Source: Planctomycetota bacterium
Lineage (GTDB): Bacteria; Planctomycetota; SZUA-567; JAFGGJ01
NCBI GenBank assembly: GCA_016930595.1
Contig: JAFGGJ010000082.1
Location: forward strand, 46,138 to 110,137
Direction of reading: 5' to 3'
DNA length: 64,000 nt
The stretch's first letter is position 1; each line of letters starts with the position of its first letter. A program made the position numbers and the translations under genes. Below are positions 8,743 to 18,172 of this stretch, piece after piece. The notes beneath the pieces were generated by a model. It was not told the origin of the DNA, did no database searches, and worked only from the letters and a program-made list of their open reading frames with translations.

Positions 8743-9616
8743 TCCGGTTCTCCTGATTCGTTTGGGGTTCCTGCGGAAGCACGGTCGGGGCATCCTGTTT
8801 CACGAGGGTGTAACCGTCGGGAGGCAGGAACATCTGCTCGGAAAAGCGCAGCCGCTCCTCCCGGCACTCGTTGACGTGAAAAAAGTAGTATTCCGGCCCC
8901 TGCGGAGCATATTCGAAGTACCTAACGAGACCCCGTTTCAAAAGGGAGGTGCAGGCGTCCAGGACCCAGTAGTGCGTGGAGAAAGGCAGTTCCTGGATGA
9001 AGGCGGACATGAGTTTTTCGGAGGGGCAGGGGCGGTCCTTCTGCACCATGGCGGCCATGGTAACGCGACCGGAGAGGAGGAAGTGGAGGTATTCCTCGTT
9101 TCCGTCTTCGAAGAGTTTCTGCCAGCCGGAGCCGGAGCCGGAGCCGGCCGTGAGGTAGGCGGGGCCGGTCATGTCATGTTTGACGCCGGCGTTGCGCATT
9201 TTTTCCTGGAGGATGCGCAGGGCTTCTGCGACGGGCATCCTGGAATAGCGGCGGTCGGAGATATTTATCTCGTAGCGTACGAGGCCCTCGGTCTCATAGC
9301 GGTAGATGACGGGGAAAGAGCCGCCCTGGAGGTCTATGCGTATGGCTTTGGGCATGTGCAGGCGGAGGAGGTAGGTGCCGCGCTGGACCGCCGGGACGCC
9401 CATGAGTTTAATCTGGTGGGAGTAGTCCACGGTGAGGGTGAAGTCGCCGGCTTCAGCCGCCCATGGGAATGCGGCGGCAAAGAGGAAAAGGGCGGCAACA
9501 GGCCGACTGCCGCGGTCAATGCGGCGGATGCGTGCGTGCGGCCGGGCAGAACCCGAAGACGTGCCGAAGCAGCGCCGGCCGGAAGCGGCGCCCCGTTCTG
9601 CGCGGTCCGTTGTCAT
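8561..9616 (-). CDS. hypothetical secreted protein, probably frameshifted near its end
   Basis: 351 residues as read. A basic leader of about 38 residues precedes a hydrophobic signal segment (VAALFLFAAAFPWAAEAG), then a beta-rich domain with FTLTVDYSHQI and RGTYLLRLHMP, then a helical part and YYFFHVNECREERLRF. A run of three CCGGAG hexamers at 9126-9143 encodes Gly-Ser repeats. Residues after about 291 overlap the amidohydrolase in another frame and look like a shadow translation; a one-base change upstream would end the gene at an ATGA overlap with the amidohydrolase start. The start is itself an ATGA overlap with the preceding gene. The family is not recognised. Confidence 0.55.
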   Translation of the reverse strand: MTTDRAERGAASGRRCFGTSSGSARPHARIRRIDRGSRPVAALFLFAAAFPWAAEAGDFTLTVDYSHQIKLMGVPAVQRGTYLLRLHMPKAIRIDLQGGSFPVIYRYETEGLVRYEINISDRRYSRMPVAEALRILQEKMRNAGVKHDMTGPAYLTAGSGSGSGWQKLFEDGNEEYLHFLLSGRVTMAAMVQKDRPCPSEKLMSAFIQELPFSTHYWVLDACTSLLKRGLVRYFEYAPQGPEYYFFHVNECREERLRFSEQMFLPPDGYTLVKQDAPTVLPQEPQTNQENRNEIELDNRLPRAPGIGAGDRTTAAPDANALLQRNEPRRDDKQEEGQRKPTDHAGQDAAPR

Positions 9617-10509
9617 TTGCTTCCGGCGCCGCGCGTCTGCGGCAGGTTGCCCGAACCCTTACGCGGTATAACGCGGGCCTTGATATTCGCATTGGTCAGT
9701 TCTATTTCCAGGGAATCGGCAGTTTTCTTATCCACGTTTTTGGCGACCGGCACGATTTTCTTCTGGGCGAGTTGCCTGGCTTCGGTCAGCGGTATGCCCA
9801 TAGCCTTGGCCAGTATGGGCGGCAGCTTGGGGTTCGAGGAGCCGCTTGCCAGGATGTCGAAGCGAGCGTTCGGGCCGGCGTGGAGGTCGGGGGCCTCGTC
9901 CAGGGAGCGCATGAGCGCGCTCGAGGAGGAAGACACCGCCGGCGTCCCCTTTGCTTTGGGCGGGTTATGCTGCCCGGACGCTTCGGCGCGCTCCTTCCAG
10001 ATTTTTTCAACGTCCGCGATGTCGAGGGCGACGCTGCTTCTCTTCCTCTTGGGGGCCGGAGACGGACTCGGAGTCCGGATGTCCTTGGGGAGCTGAGGGA
10101 CGTCCGGGAGTGCGCGGCCGCCATGGGCCGGAGTCATTCTTTCCATCAAGCGCACTTCGGATTCGAGGGCGCCTCCGCACAACGGGCACTTGAGACCACT
10201 GTCGCCGGAGCCGTAAGCCGATAGGGGCTTGCCGGCTATGACCGGCTCGCCGGGCCAGCCCAGCGGTGCGAGTCCACCGGTCCCGTCGGCAAGAAGCAGC
10301 AGCATGCCTGCTTTGGCGGCAGGCTGCAGGGCCTGCAGCAGGCGCCGGCCCTGGCCCAGCTCCAGCCCGGAGAACAGCACAACGGGTATCGCCTCAACAA
10401 CGGGCGCAATGGAAGATTCGGGAATCCCCAGCAGTTTTGCGAGAGCGCGTGCCGCGTCGGCTTTCTTGTCCGGTGCGACCGTTGCCACGACTATAGAGAA
10501 TTCAGCCAT
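9613..10509 (-). CDS. protein with two ribosomal L7/L12 C-terminal-like domains
   Basis: 298 residues. The first 75 residues (FSIVVATVAPDKKADA, then LAKLLGIPESS) and the last 75 (ILAKAMGIPLTEARQLA, then KIVPVAKNVDKKTAD) each follow the L7/L12 C-terminal pattern: beta strand, Lys-rich helix with LGI/MGI-P, Glu-Ala helix, Pro-Val strand, then a helix. Between them is a low-complexity, charged linker containing a single CPLCGG zinc-knuckle-like motif (near residue 107). It is not the ribosomal stalk protein, which lacks this layout. It sits directly between the receiver-ATPase regulator and a secreted protein. Function unknown; I infer protein-protein interaction. Confidence 0.6.
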   Translation of the reverse strand: MAEFSIVVATVAPDKKADAARALAKLLGIPESSIAPVVEAIPVVLFSGLELGQGRRLLQALQPAAKAGMLLLLADGTGGLAPLGWPGEPVIAGKPLSAYGSGDSGLKCPLCGGALESEVRLMERMTPAHGGRALPDVPQLPKDIRTPSPSPAPKRKRSSVALDIADVEKIWKERAEASGQHNPPKAKGTPAVSSSSSALMRSLDEAPDLHAGPNARFDILASGSSNPKLPPILAKAMGIPLTEARQLAQKKIVPVAKNVDKKTADSLEIELTNANIKARVIPRKGSGNLPQTRGAGSK

Positions 10510-11379
10510 CTAGGAGCCCTCTCCGCTCGTCTTTTGTGTTTCGGTGCCCAGTCTTTTCGTAAGCAGAACCACGTTGCCGGTTTCATTGTACACGACCGAA
10601 TCCATCACCCTGCGTACTATATGGAGGCCGTAGCCGCCGGCTCTCTTTCCCTGGTCGCTTCTCACGCTCATAGCGGCCATGGGGTCGGTTGAGGGATCGG
10701 GCACCATGTCCGGCTCGAACCCCTCGCCTTCGTCCTCTATCTTCAACACGAACTCCTCGGGGAACAGGCAGTACGAGACCCGGACGCGCCTGTTGGGGTC
10801 GCTTCTGTTGCCCCATTCCATAGCGTTGGCCGAGAGTTCACTGACGGCAATTTTGAGGTCTTCTCTCTCCTTAGGGGTCAGGTTGGCGCCATAGAGTATT
10901 TCCAGGAATTCCTCGAAGCGCCGCAGGTACTCCTGCCTGCTCGGGCTGGTAATCTCCACCCAGCCCCGGGTCATGCGTTCGACGCGCAGTTTTTCGTCTT
11001 CACTACGCAGGCGGCGGGTTTCGCTTATGGAATTCTCCACCGCGGCGAGAAGATCGGTGTTCGTGAAGGGTTTTGCCAGGATCGCGTCCACACCCTTGGC
11101 CGCCAAATCCAACGTCATTTCCTCCGTAGCGTACGCGGTCATCAACACGGTCGCCGTCCGTAGCGGGCGGCGTTTCAGTTCCTCGATCAGCTCCGCGCCG
11201 GAGATGCCCGGCAACCGCAGGTCCGTCAGCACGAGAGCGGTGGCGGCGTCTATGTGTTCCAAGGCTTCCTCCGCCGCTTCGTAGGACTTCGTCCGGTAGC
11301 CCGCTCCGCCCAGCACTTCTTCGAGGTAGAAGCGCAGCGACCTGTCGTCCTCAACTATGACGACTTCCTCCACGGCCAT
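10510..11379 (-). CDS. response regulator receiver fused to RsbW-like ATPase
   Basis: 289 residues. Residues 1-120 are a receiver domain with acidic pocket D11/D12, phospho-acceptor D53 in LVLTDLRLPG, T81 in LMTAYA and K103 in LAKPF. A helical linker follows, then from about 145 a GHKL ATPase of the anti-sigma/serine kinase type: the N box is in SELSANAMEWGN, the G1 box in KIEDEGEGFEP and the G2 box in GYGLHIVRRVMD. No histidine phosphotransfer motif is present, so the output is more like RsbW/SpoIIAB partner-switching than a histidine kinase. No cognate kinase is adjacent. It is followed without gap by the L7/L12-like gene. Confidence 0.85.
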   Translation of the reverse strand: MAVEEVVIVEDDRSLRFYLEEVLGGAGYRTKSYEAAEEALEHIDAATALVLTDLRLPGISGAELIEELKRRPLRTATVLMTAYATEEMTLDLAAKGVDAILAKPFTNTDLLAAVENSISETRRLRSEDEKLRVERMTRGWVEITSPSRQEYLRRFEEFLEILYGANLTPKEREDLKIAVSELSANAMEWGNRSDPNRRVRVSYCLFPEEFVLKIEDEGEGFEPDMVPDPSTDPMAAMSVRSDQGKRAGGYGLHIVRRVMDSVVYNETGNVVLLTKRLGTETQKTSGEGS

Positions 11380-11385
11380 GGGATA

Positions 11386-12234
11386 TCACCCGGTTTCCCC
11401 CTGCGGTTCGCCGTCAGCGGTCTCGAGGTGCTCCGGTGCAGTCGGCTCGCCGTTTTGCCGGGCCTCCTCAGCGGTCTCACCGCCGGATGTTTCCCCCGCG
11501 TCGTTTTCGGGCTGTGTTTCGGCGGCGGGTTTTTCCTCCGCGTGTTCCTCAGCCGTCGCCTGTTCGTCCGCTCCGCCATCGGCTTTGTCCGTTTCTCCGG
11601 AAGTCTCTTCGGCGGAAGCGGGTTGCGCTGCAGTGTCGGTGTCAGGGGGAGTCTCCGCTGCCGTCAGGCGCTTATTCGACCCCGGCGTTGCGAGTATCGA
11701 ACCCACGGACATGGCGAACAGAGCGAGTATTTCCACGGCTATCGGGTTGCCCTTGACCCCCGGCCACATATCGGCTTTCGCCATGACCGTAAGGAACACG
11801 GCAAGGAGTATGGCGAACGTTGCGCTTATCACGTGCGGCGCCCTGCCCATGGGCTTGACCCAGTCGACGACATAGACGCCCAGGATGGTTGCAAGAAGCA
11901 GCGGCACCAGAGCGATCACGGTGGCTGCCGGACCGGCTACCATCTTCCGGTAAGGCTCCTGCACCGATGAGACCTTCTCCCACGCCCGGCCGGTCAGTAT
12001 TACGTCCTTGATGGCCGAATAGCCGGACTGGTTCCACTTGTCGTCGGGGAATATATCCCGCGTAAGGAGGAAGAGCGCCGCCGCTATTCCCGCAATGGCC
12101 ACGAGGCGGAAGAGTGCGTTGAGCTTGCGGCCCATCTTTCGGACAGCGATCTGCTTCAGTTGGTCCTGTTTTTTCTGGCGGGCCCTGCGCTCTTCGAGGC
12201 TGAGGTTCTGCCGCTCTTTTTCGCGTGCCATCAT
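11386..12234 (-). CDS. hypothetical polytopic membrane protein with acidic C-terminal tail
   Basis: 282 residues, ATG at 12234 next to GAGGAGAGA (a second ATG follows immediately). A strongly charged N-terminal 38 residues (many Arg, Lys, Gln) is followed by four hydrophobic segments, near residues 42-60, 105-122, 137-152 and 167-184. The last 85 residues are a disordered tail rich in Glu, Ala, Thr and Pro with repeated EET/EETS blocks. I do not recognise the family. It sits between the degenerate metallo-beta-lactamase protein and the receiver-ATPase regulator and is separated from both by under ten bases, so it is part of the same unit and could be a membrane partner. Confidence 0.6.
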   Translation of the reverse strand: MMAREKERQNLSLEERRARQKKQDQLKQIAVRKMGRKLNALFRLVAIAGIAAALFLLTRDIFPDDKWNQSGYSAIKDVILTGRAWEKVSSVQEPYRKMVAGPAATVIALVPLLLATILGVYVVDWVKPMGRAPHVISATFAILLAVFLTVMAKADMWPGVKGNPIAVEILALFAMSVGSILATPGSNKRLTAAETPPDTDTAAQPASAEETSGETDKADGGADEQATAEEHAEEKPAAETQPENDAGETSGGETAEEARQNGEPTAPEHLETADGEPQGETG

Positions 12235-12241
12235 TCTCTCC

Positions 12242-12826
12242 TCAGAGATATGGGTTGTGGTGCCGCTCGACGCCCATCGTCGTCGCCGGGCCTTTCCCCG
12301 GATACACCCTCACAGCGTCCCCCAGCGGCAGGAGGACCATCCGCACGGACTCCGCCGCGCGCCTGGCGTCTCCGTCGCCGCGGATGCCGCCGACAGCGCC
12401 CGCGTAGAGCACGCCTCCGGTGAGCACGCTCCCCATAGCTCCCGGGCCGAATGGCAGATGGTAGCACATGCTGCCGGCGGGTCCACCGGGCGTCTCAAGC
12501 ACCTCCACGCGCAGCCGTCCCAGGATTATCTCGTCACCGCCGCGCACTTCTCTTCCGCCCTTTGGCGGAATTGCGTCGGGATGGGCCACTATCCGTACGT
12601 CCGTCCCATCAGTGAGGCGAACGGCGGCTTCTCCATGTTCTCCGGCGGCGCCCGTCAGGACGACGTGCCGCAGCTTGAGGTTTTCGCTTTGCAGGTACGC
12701 ACGTATTTCCTGTTCCGCGTTCCCTGGATCCACCACCATTGCTTCCCGCGACAGCCCGCATGCTGCGACATAGGCTGTCCACGCCCCCTCTTTGCGGAAG
12801 GGCCGGAAGACATAATCCCTACTCAT
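12242..12826 (-). CDS. glyoxalase II-type metallo-beta-lactamase fold protein without metal ligands
   Basis: 194 residues from the ATG at 12826 (GGGAGG upstream, 8-base overlap with the pentapeptide gene). The fold and flanks match glyoxalase II/YcbL-like hydrolases: VVDPGN (31-36), VVLTGAAGEHGEAA (55-68) in place of the usual LTHxHxDHxGG, ETPGGPAGSMCYHL (111-124) in place of HTPGHTPGSxCYH, LTGGVLYAG (135-143) in place of TGDxLFxG, and YPGKGPATTMGVERHHNPYL (175-194) in place of YPGHGPxTTIGxERxxNP. Nearly every metal-binding His and Asp is replaced while neighbouring structural residues stay. I infer a pseudoenzyme, perhaps a ligand sensor or regulator. It lies between the pentapeptide gene and a membrane protein gene. 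Confidence 0.8.
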   Translation of the reverse strand: MSRDYVFRPFRKEGAWTAYVAACGLSREAMVVDPGNAEQEIRAYLQSENLKLRHVVLTGAAGEHGEAAVRLTDGTDVRIVAHPDAIPPKGGREVRGGDEIILGRLRVEVLETPGGPAGSMCYHLPFGPGAMGSVLTGGVLYAGAVGGIRGDGDARRAAESVRMVLLPLGDAVRVYPGKGPATTMGVERHHNPYL

Positions 12827-13658
12827 CGGCCCTCCCTTCCAGCGAGACGCGCTTTGCGCTCGACGGGGTCCCGATGACGGCAAGGTCGGCTCCGATGACG
12901 TCGGCGTAGTCAATGCAAGATCCTTCCACCCCAGTGGCCCGCATGTCTGCGCCGGTCAGGTCCGCGTACGAGAGGTCGCAGTTGAAAAACGCGCACTCCC
13001 GCATGTCTGCGCCCGCCATCTGCGTCCTGACCAGTGAAGAGGCTTCGAATTTTGCGTTTCTGAGATCCGCGCCGGTCATGTCCGCCCCCACGAACGAACT
13101 CCTTTTTGCCTCCACGCCGCTCAGTATCGCTTCACCCGCCAGTGCCCCACCCAGTGTCGAATCTACAATCTTCGCCCCTTCGAGTTCTGCGCCGGACAGG
13201 TCCGCGAACTCCATGAAACTGTTTTCTATGAGCGCCGCGTTCAGCCGCGACAGAGGCATTCCGGCGTGCGACGCCTCGACGTTCACGATTTTCGCCCCGC
13301 TCAAGTCCACGCCCTCGGCGCGGCAGCCCGTCATGTCTGCGCCGGACAGGTCCGCACCGCTCAGGTTGCTAGCGGAGAGCACGCATCTTTTGAGGTTTGC
13401 CCCGGCGAGGTTCACGTTGGTGAGGTCCGTTCCCGAGAGATTTGCGCCGGCGAGGTCCGCGCCGCTCATATCCTTGCCGGCAAGCACGAGACCCGAGAGA
13501 TCCGCGCCGGCAAGGGCGGCCGCCGCCAGGCTTTCCATCCGCCCGACCTCGTTCCGGAACTGCTCCCGGTCCTCGAGGTGCAGCCAGCATTGCTCCCGTC
13601 CGGCCAGTGGCCGGTTGGGGCAACCTTCCGCCATGCAAGACGTTGTTTCCAGGTTCAT
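12819..13658 (-). CDS. pentapeptide-repeat protein with N-terminal Cys/His motif
   Basis: 279 residues. Residues 40-260 are tandem pentapeptides of the A(D/N)LSG type (for example AGADLSG, LAGANLSGTDL), which form a right-handed quadrilateral beta-helix. The first 35 residues contain C8, C13, C24 and H27, spaced like a small zinc knuckle, ending in EQCWLHLEDREQF. Pentapeptide proteins bind DNA gyrase in some cases, but most have no known role; nothing here specifies the target. A sigma70-like promoter lies 51 bases upstream, so this gene probably starts a transcription unit that continues into the pseudo-metallo-beta-lactamase gene. Confidence 0.88.
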   Translation of the reverse strand: MNLETTSCMAEGCPNRPLAGREQCWLHLEDREQFRNEVGRMESLAAAALAGADLSGLVLAGKDMSGADLAGANLSGTDLTNVNLAGANLKRCVLSASNLSGADLSGADMTGCRAEGVDLSGAKIVNVEASHAGMPLSRLNAALIENSFMEFADLSGAELEGAKIVDSTLGGALAGEAILSGVEAKRSSFVGADMTGADLRNAKFEASSLVRTQMAGADMRECAFFNCDLSYADLTGADMRATGVEGSCIDYADVIGADLAVIGTPSSAKRVSLEGRADE

Positions 13659-13708
13659 CGGTTCCTTCCAGCTTCTGTGCGCTCGGCCATTGTACGGGCC
13701 GTGTGAAT

Positions 13709-13736
13709 ATCATACCGTCGCAGTCGTCCGTCGCAA
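13709..13736 (-). promoter_or_regulatory. sigma70-like promoter for the pentapeptide gene
   Basis: On the minus strand TTGCGA (13736-13731), a 16-base spacer and TATGAT (13714-13709). The predicted start is about 45 bases before the ATG at 13658. It lies in the 121-base gap after the 148-residue PH-like gene, the widest gap between 13 and 18 kb, and so marks a likely internal operon boundary. Confidence 0.5.
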
Positions 13737-13779
13737 GACTGCAAACGCCACGGTTCGTTCCCGGCGCCGGCTTTTGCGT

Positions 13780-14226
13780 TCAGGAGACCTTGTCCCTCTT
13801 CATCGAGAGCATCAGATGCACCAGTGCATGCCATTCGCTTTGCGCTATGAATTCCCGGTGTATGAACTCAACTCCACCGGTCTTTGAGACGATCATTATC
13901 TCATTTTCCTTCACCTCTATGCCCGAAACGTTCTCCCAGCTTTCGACGCTGCGGTATACGCGTACGCCTTCCTCCGAGACCGTCACGTATGCGCTTGCGG
14001 CCTGCCTGTACTCGTAGTACATCAGGGCCAGCAGTCCCGCCGCGCACAGTCCGCCTATCACGCGCTGGGCGGTATCCGCGCCGTTCAGCAGCATCTGGAC
14101 CATTGCGCTGAGACCGACGGCCGTAGCGATCACGGGTATGCTGCCCCACGCGCCCCGGACCAGCCGGAAGTCCCTCGGCAGGTACCTTTCCCTGTCATCC
14201 CGTGTCACTTCGGCCCTCCCGGTCAT
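13780..14226 (-). CDS. small membrane protein with PH-like domain
   Basis: 148 residues. Two hydrophobic segments lie near residues 31-45 and 58-73, followed by a beta-rich C-terminal domain starting at AYVTVSEEGVRVY and ending with a helix. This two-TM plus bacterial PH-like layout matches small uncharacterised envelope proteins. It resembles the neighbouring 163-residue protein in architecture and in the strand (E)G(V/I)RVY, so the two are probably paralogues. They are separated by 11 bases. Function unknown. Confidence 0.65.
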   Translation of the reverse strand: MTGRAEVTRDDRERYLPRDFRLVRGAWGSIPVIATAVGLSAMVQMLLNGADTAQRVIGGLCAAGLLALMYYEYRQAASAYVTVSEEGVRVYRSVESWENVSGIEVKENEIMIVSKTGGVEFIHREFIAQSEWHALVHLMLSMKRDKVS

Positions 14227-14237
14227 TTACCGTTTGT

Positions 14238-14729
14238 TTACCCGTCCTCCACGGCCCGGCGGACCCACTTCCGGGCGTTGATTTCCGCGACGTGCGACAG
14301 AGCGGCGCGCAGGTTCTCCAGGTCGTCCCTGTGGATCATGGACGTATCAATGGCCATGTTCGGACCATTGTATCCCATGAGCGTTATCTTGCCCCTGCCG
14401 TCCATGACGCGGCGGAAGTCCCCCAGTTCCATCACGTTCCTCTTGAACACGCCTTCGTACACCCTTATTCCTTCGCAGGTTATCCGCACATACGGAGTCA
14501 GCAGTATCCACGCCATGGGCAGGGCGAACACCGCGGCAAGCGTGGAATAGGCCCAGAATTGCCAACCGGTTCCCTCATCAAGCATGTTGTCCGCCGCCAG
14601 CAGCACGTTCACCATGGAGGGAGCGAGCCAGACCCACAGCCTGCGGCGCCTGAACGACAAAGGCAGGGGCATTTCGCCGTAGTCTTCCGGATCCGCCGCC
14701 GCTTCCCGCGCCATCCGTGTTCCGCTCAT
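14238..14729 (-). CDS. small membrane protein with PH-like domain, coupled to carB
   Basis: 163 residues starting at an ATG whose bases overlap the carB stop as ATGA. Two hydrophobic segments (about 31-47 and 58-78) are followed by a beta-rich domain with [16 protein letters not shown] and a C-terminal helix. The architecture equals that of the next gene. A longer in-frame reading runs back into carB and is rejected. No link to pyrimidine or arginine synthesis is evident beyond translational coupling. Confidence 0.65.
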   Translation of the reverse strand: MSGTRMAREAAADPEDYGEMPLPLSFRRRRLWVWLAPSMVNVLLAADNMLDEGTGWQFWAYSTLAAVFALPMAWILLTPYVRITCEGIRVYEGVFKRNVMELGDFRRVMDGRGKITLMGYNGPNMAIDTSMIHRDDLENLRAALSHVAEINARKWVRRAVEDG

Positions 14730-17700
14730 CCGGCCGCTTCTTTCTCTTCGGCGTAGTATTCCTGCAGGCTTTTTACGCCGATTGCTCCTTTCCGCAGAGC
14801 GGCAATGCCTTCGACGAGCGCCCTGGCGCCCGACACGGTGGTGACGCAGGGCACCCTGTGGATTATGGTCTGCCTGCGGATGCGTGCCTCGTCCGTGTCC
14901 GGGCCCTCCATTGTGGGCGTGTTTATCACGAGGTTCACCTCGCGGTTTTTCAGGAAGTCGATTATGTTCGGCCGCATCCCGTCCTGTATCTTGGGGAGGG
15001 CGTGACCCTGGACGCCGTGTTTCGCCAGAAATTCCCGCGTTCCCTTCGAGCACAGTATCCCGAAGCCCATCTCCTGCAGCTTTTTAGCCACTGGAGCGAC
15101 CGCCGGCTTGTCCGCGTCGTTGACGCTTATGAACACGGTTCCCTCCCTGGGCAGCTCGACGCCGGCGGCGTACGACGCCTTTGCGAAGGCGGTCCCGAAC
15201 TCCGCGTCGATACCCATTACTTCGCCCGTGGATTTCATCTCGGGGCTCAGGATGATGTCAGTTCCACTGAATCTCTCGAACGGGAACACGGGCACCTTTA
15301 TGCTCAGCCTTCCGATGGGGTCGGGGTCGCTGGTGAGACCCAGGTCCGGCAGCTTTTTCCCGAGCATGACCGCGGTGGCGTGCTTGGCGAGGGCCACGCC
15401 GGTGGCCTTCGACACGAAGGGTATCGTCCTGCTGGCCCTGGGGTTGACTTCCAGCACGAAGACTTGTCCGTCCTTGACGGCGTACTGGACGTTCATCAGG
15501 CCGACGGTGCCGAGTTCCAGGGCCGTCCTGCGGGTGTGGGCCTTAATCTCTTCCACGACGGCCCTGTCGAGGCCGTGCGGAGGCAGGACGCACGAGGAAT
15601 CGCCGGAATGGACGCCGGCTTCCTCTATGTGTTCCATCACTCCGCCGATGATCACGTTTTCGCCGTCGGCTATGGCGTCGACGTCCACTTCCACCGCGTT
15701 CTGCAGGAACTTGTCCACCAGTATAGGCGCTTCTTTCCCCACCTCGCCGGCGCCTATTCCGTCCAGGGCCTGGTAAACGCGCTCCAGGTGCCTCTTCAGC
15801 TCGTCGGACGAATTCACTATCCGCATCCGCAAGCCGCCGAGCACGTAGCTGGGCCTGACGAGCACGGGGTAGCCGATTCTCTCGGCCTCGCGCACGACCT
15901 CTTCGGCCGCGGTTGCGACCGCGCCCTCGGGATGCCGCATGCCGACGCGCCTTGCGAGTTCCTCGAACTTCCCCCGGTCTTCGGCCGCCATTATGCTCGA
16001 TACCGGTGTCCCGAGTATTCTGACGCCGGCGCGTTCGAGGTCGCCGGCAAGGTTCAGAGGCGTCTGCCCGCCGAACTGCACTATGACACCCTCGGGCCGG
16101 AGCCTGTCCCAGATGTTCATCACGTGCTCGAACGTGAGGGGCTCGAAGAACAGGAGGTCGGACGTATCGTAGTCCGTCGATACGGTTTCGGGGTTGGAAT
16201 TGACCATAATCGAGCGGTATCCCAGTTCCCTGAGAGCGTACGACGAATGGCAGCAGCAGTAGTCGAACTCTATTCCCTGGCCGATACGGTTGGGGCCGCC
16301 GCCCAGTATCATCACGGCTTTTTCTTCCGGCCTTCTCGCCTCGTCCTCGTCTTCGTACGTCGAATAGAAATACGGCGTGTACGCCTCGAACTCCGCCGCA
16401 CACGTGTCCACCAGCTTGTAGGTGGGCTTGAGACCCGCCGCTTCTCTTACCGCCCGGACTCGGGCGGCGTCGCTTCCGGTCAGCGTGCCTATCTGGACGT
16501 CCGTGAAACCGTCGCTTTTCGCCTTTTTGAGCAGCGGAAGTCCGGCGTTTTCCACGCCGCCCGCCCGCAGCAGTTCCTTCTCCGTTTCAGCCAGTCGCCC
16601 TATCTGCTCGACGAACCACGGGTCTATCCCGCTCAGCCTGCTGACTTCCCCCGCCGTCATCCCCGCCCGCAGGGCGTGCCGCACGTAGAAAACTCTTTCC
16701 GGGCCGGGCACGGCCAGCCGCCTCGTGATCTCCGCCCTGTCGTAGGCCCCGGGTGCGCCGGGCGGCGTCGTTTTTCTCTCCTTGGGGTCCGCTCCCAGCC
16801 CGTGCCTTCCCGCTTCGAGTCCCGCCAGGGCCTTTTGCAGGGCCTCGCGGAACGTCCTGCCTATCGTCATCACCTCCCCGACGGATTTCATTCTCGTGGT
16901 CAGCGCCTGGGAGGTTTCCGGGAACTTGTCGAAGTTCCACCGCGGTACCTTCACCACGACGTAGTCTATGGTCGGCTCGAAGGAGGCCGGCGTCTCCTTC
17001 GTTATGTCATTGGGTATTTCGTCCAGCGAGTAGCCGACGGCCAGCTTCGCCGCTATGCGCGCTATCGGGAATCCGGTCGCCTTGCTCGCCAGCGCCGAGC
17101 TGCGGCTCACCCTCGGGTTCATCTCGATTATCACCTGCCGTCCCGTCCCCGGATGGACCCCGAACTGTATGTTCGAGCCCCCCGTCTCGACGCCTATTTC
17201 CCTTATCACCGCCTTTGACGCGTCCCGCATCAGCTGGTATTCCTTGTCGGTCAGCGTCTGCGCGGGAGCCACCGTTATCGAATCGCCCGTGTGGACGCCC
17301 ATGGGGTCGAAGTTTTCTATCGAACACACTATCACGACGTTGTCCGCCGCGTCCCTCATCACCTCCAGTTCGTATTCCTTCCAGCCGTCCAGGTATTCCT
17401 CTATCAGGATCTCGCTTATCGGGCTCGCATCCAGCCCCAACGCCGCCGTTTCTTCGAATTCCTCGACGTTGTACGCCACGCCGCCGCCCCATCCCCCCAT
17501 CGTGAAGCTGGGCCTTATCACGACTGCGCGCTTCAGGTTCTCCGAGCGGGTTTCCTCCAGAATCCTTCTCCTGGTCTCCATCGCTTCCGCCATGTTGTAG
17601 GCGTAGCCGGAGACCGGGAGGTCCAGGCCTATTTTCTCCATCGCTTCCTTGAAGAGTTTCCTGTCCTCGGCCTTTCTTATCGCCTCCCTGCCGGCGCCTA

Positions 17701-18046
17701 TCACCTTCACCCCGTGTCTCTCCATCACGCCCCTGTCTATGGCTTCCACAGTCACGTTCAGAGCGGTCTGGCCCCCCAGCGTCGGGAGCACGGCGTCCGG
17801 TTTTTCCGCCGCTATCACCTTTTCCAGCATTCCCGAGGTTATGGGTTCCACGTACGTCGCGTCCGCCAGTCCGGGATCCGTCATGATCGTAGCGGGGTTC
17901 GAATTGAGCAGCACGACGCGGTAGCCCTCTTCCTTTAGCGCCTTTACTGCCTGAGTTCCCGAATAGTCGAATTCGCAGGCCTGCCCGATCACAATGGGCC
18001 CTGAGCCCACCACCAGGATTGTCTCAAGATCGTCCCGTCGCGGCAT
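14726..18046 (-). CDS. carB: carbamoyl-phosphate synthase large subunit
   Basis: 1106 residues from the ATG at 18046, which gives the standard N-terminus [17 protein letters not shown]; an ATG six codons upstream is possible. The enzyme makes carbamoyl phosphate from glutamine or ammonia, bicarbonate and two ATP for pyrimidines and arginine. Both halves contain an ATP-grasp module: [17 protein letters not shown] and NPATIMTDP in the first, [17 protein letters not shown] and [10 protein letters not shown] in the second, each with ExNPRxSRxxA-type motifs. The C-terminal MGS-like allosteric domain contains [12 protein letters not shown] and INTPTMEG. Length is normal. No carA is adjacent; a stand-alone glutamine amidotransferase precedes it by 126 bases. 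Confidence 0.97.
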   Translation of the reverse strand: MPRRDDLETILVVGSGPIVIGQACEFDYSGTQAVKALKEEGYRVVLLNSNPATIMTDPGLADATYVEPITSGMLEKVIAAEKPDAVLPTLGGQTALNVTVEAIDRGVMERHGVKVIGAGREAIRKAEDRKLFKEAMEKIGLDLPVSGYAYNMAEAMETRRRILEETRSENLKRAVVIRPSFTMGGWGGGVAYNVEEFEETAALGLDASPISEILIEEYLDGWKEYELEVMRDAADNVVIVCSIENFDPMGVHTGDSITVAPAQTLTDKEYQLMRDASKAVIREIGVETGGSNIQFGVHPGTGRQVIIEMNPRVSRSSALASKATGFPIARIAAKLAVGYSLDEIPNDITKETPASFEPTIDYVVVKVPRWNFDKFPETSQALTTRMKSVGEVMTIGRTFREALQKALAGLEAGRHGLGADPKERKTTPPGAPGAYDRAEITRRLAVPGPERVFYVRHALRAGMTAGEVSRLSGIDPWFVEQIGRLAETEKELLRAGGVENAGLPLLKKAKSDGFTDVQIGTLTGSDAARVRAVREAAGLKPTYKLVDTCAAEFEAYTPYFYSTYEDEDEARRPEEKAVMILGGGPNRIGQGIEFDYCCCHSSYALRELGYRSIMVNSNPETVSTDYDTSDLLFFEPLTFEHVMNIWDRLRPEGVIVQFGGQTPLNLAGDLERAGVRILGTPVSSIMAAEDRGKFEELARRVGMRHPEGAVATAAEEVVREAERIGYPVLVRPSYVLGGLRMRIVNSSDELKRHLERVYQALDGIGAGEVGKEAPILVDKFLQNAVEVDVDAIADGENVIIGGVMEHIEEAGVHSGDSSCVLPPHGLDRAVVEEIKAHTRRTALELGTVGLMNVQYAVKDGQVFVLEVNPRASRTIPFVSKATGVALAKHATAVMLGKKLPDLGLTSDPDPIGRLSIKVPVFPFERFSGTDIILSPEMKSTGEVMGIDAEFGTAFAKASYAAGVELPREGTVFISVNDADKPAVAPVAKKLQEMGFGILCSKGTREFLAKHGVQGHALPKIQDGMRPNIIDFLKNREVNLVINTPTMEGPDTDEARIRRQTIIHRVPCVTTVSGARALVEGIAALRKGAIGVKSLQEYYAEEKEAAG

Positions 18047-18172
18047 CCATCCACCTGTCGTCATAGTACCGTTGTTGAAGCCCCCCCCCGGAACGGGGCC
18101 GGGCCCTGTTCATTGTGCACGCCGGACTCCGCCGCGCAACCTGAAATTTCCCGTAAACTCTCCCATCCCCCC

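Noticed and set aside
14717..17218. 833-codon plus-strand frame inside carB
   Set aside because: Antisense of the carB ATP-grasp domains; no family resemblance.
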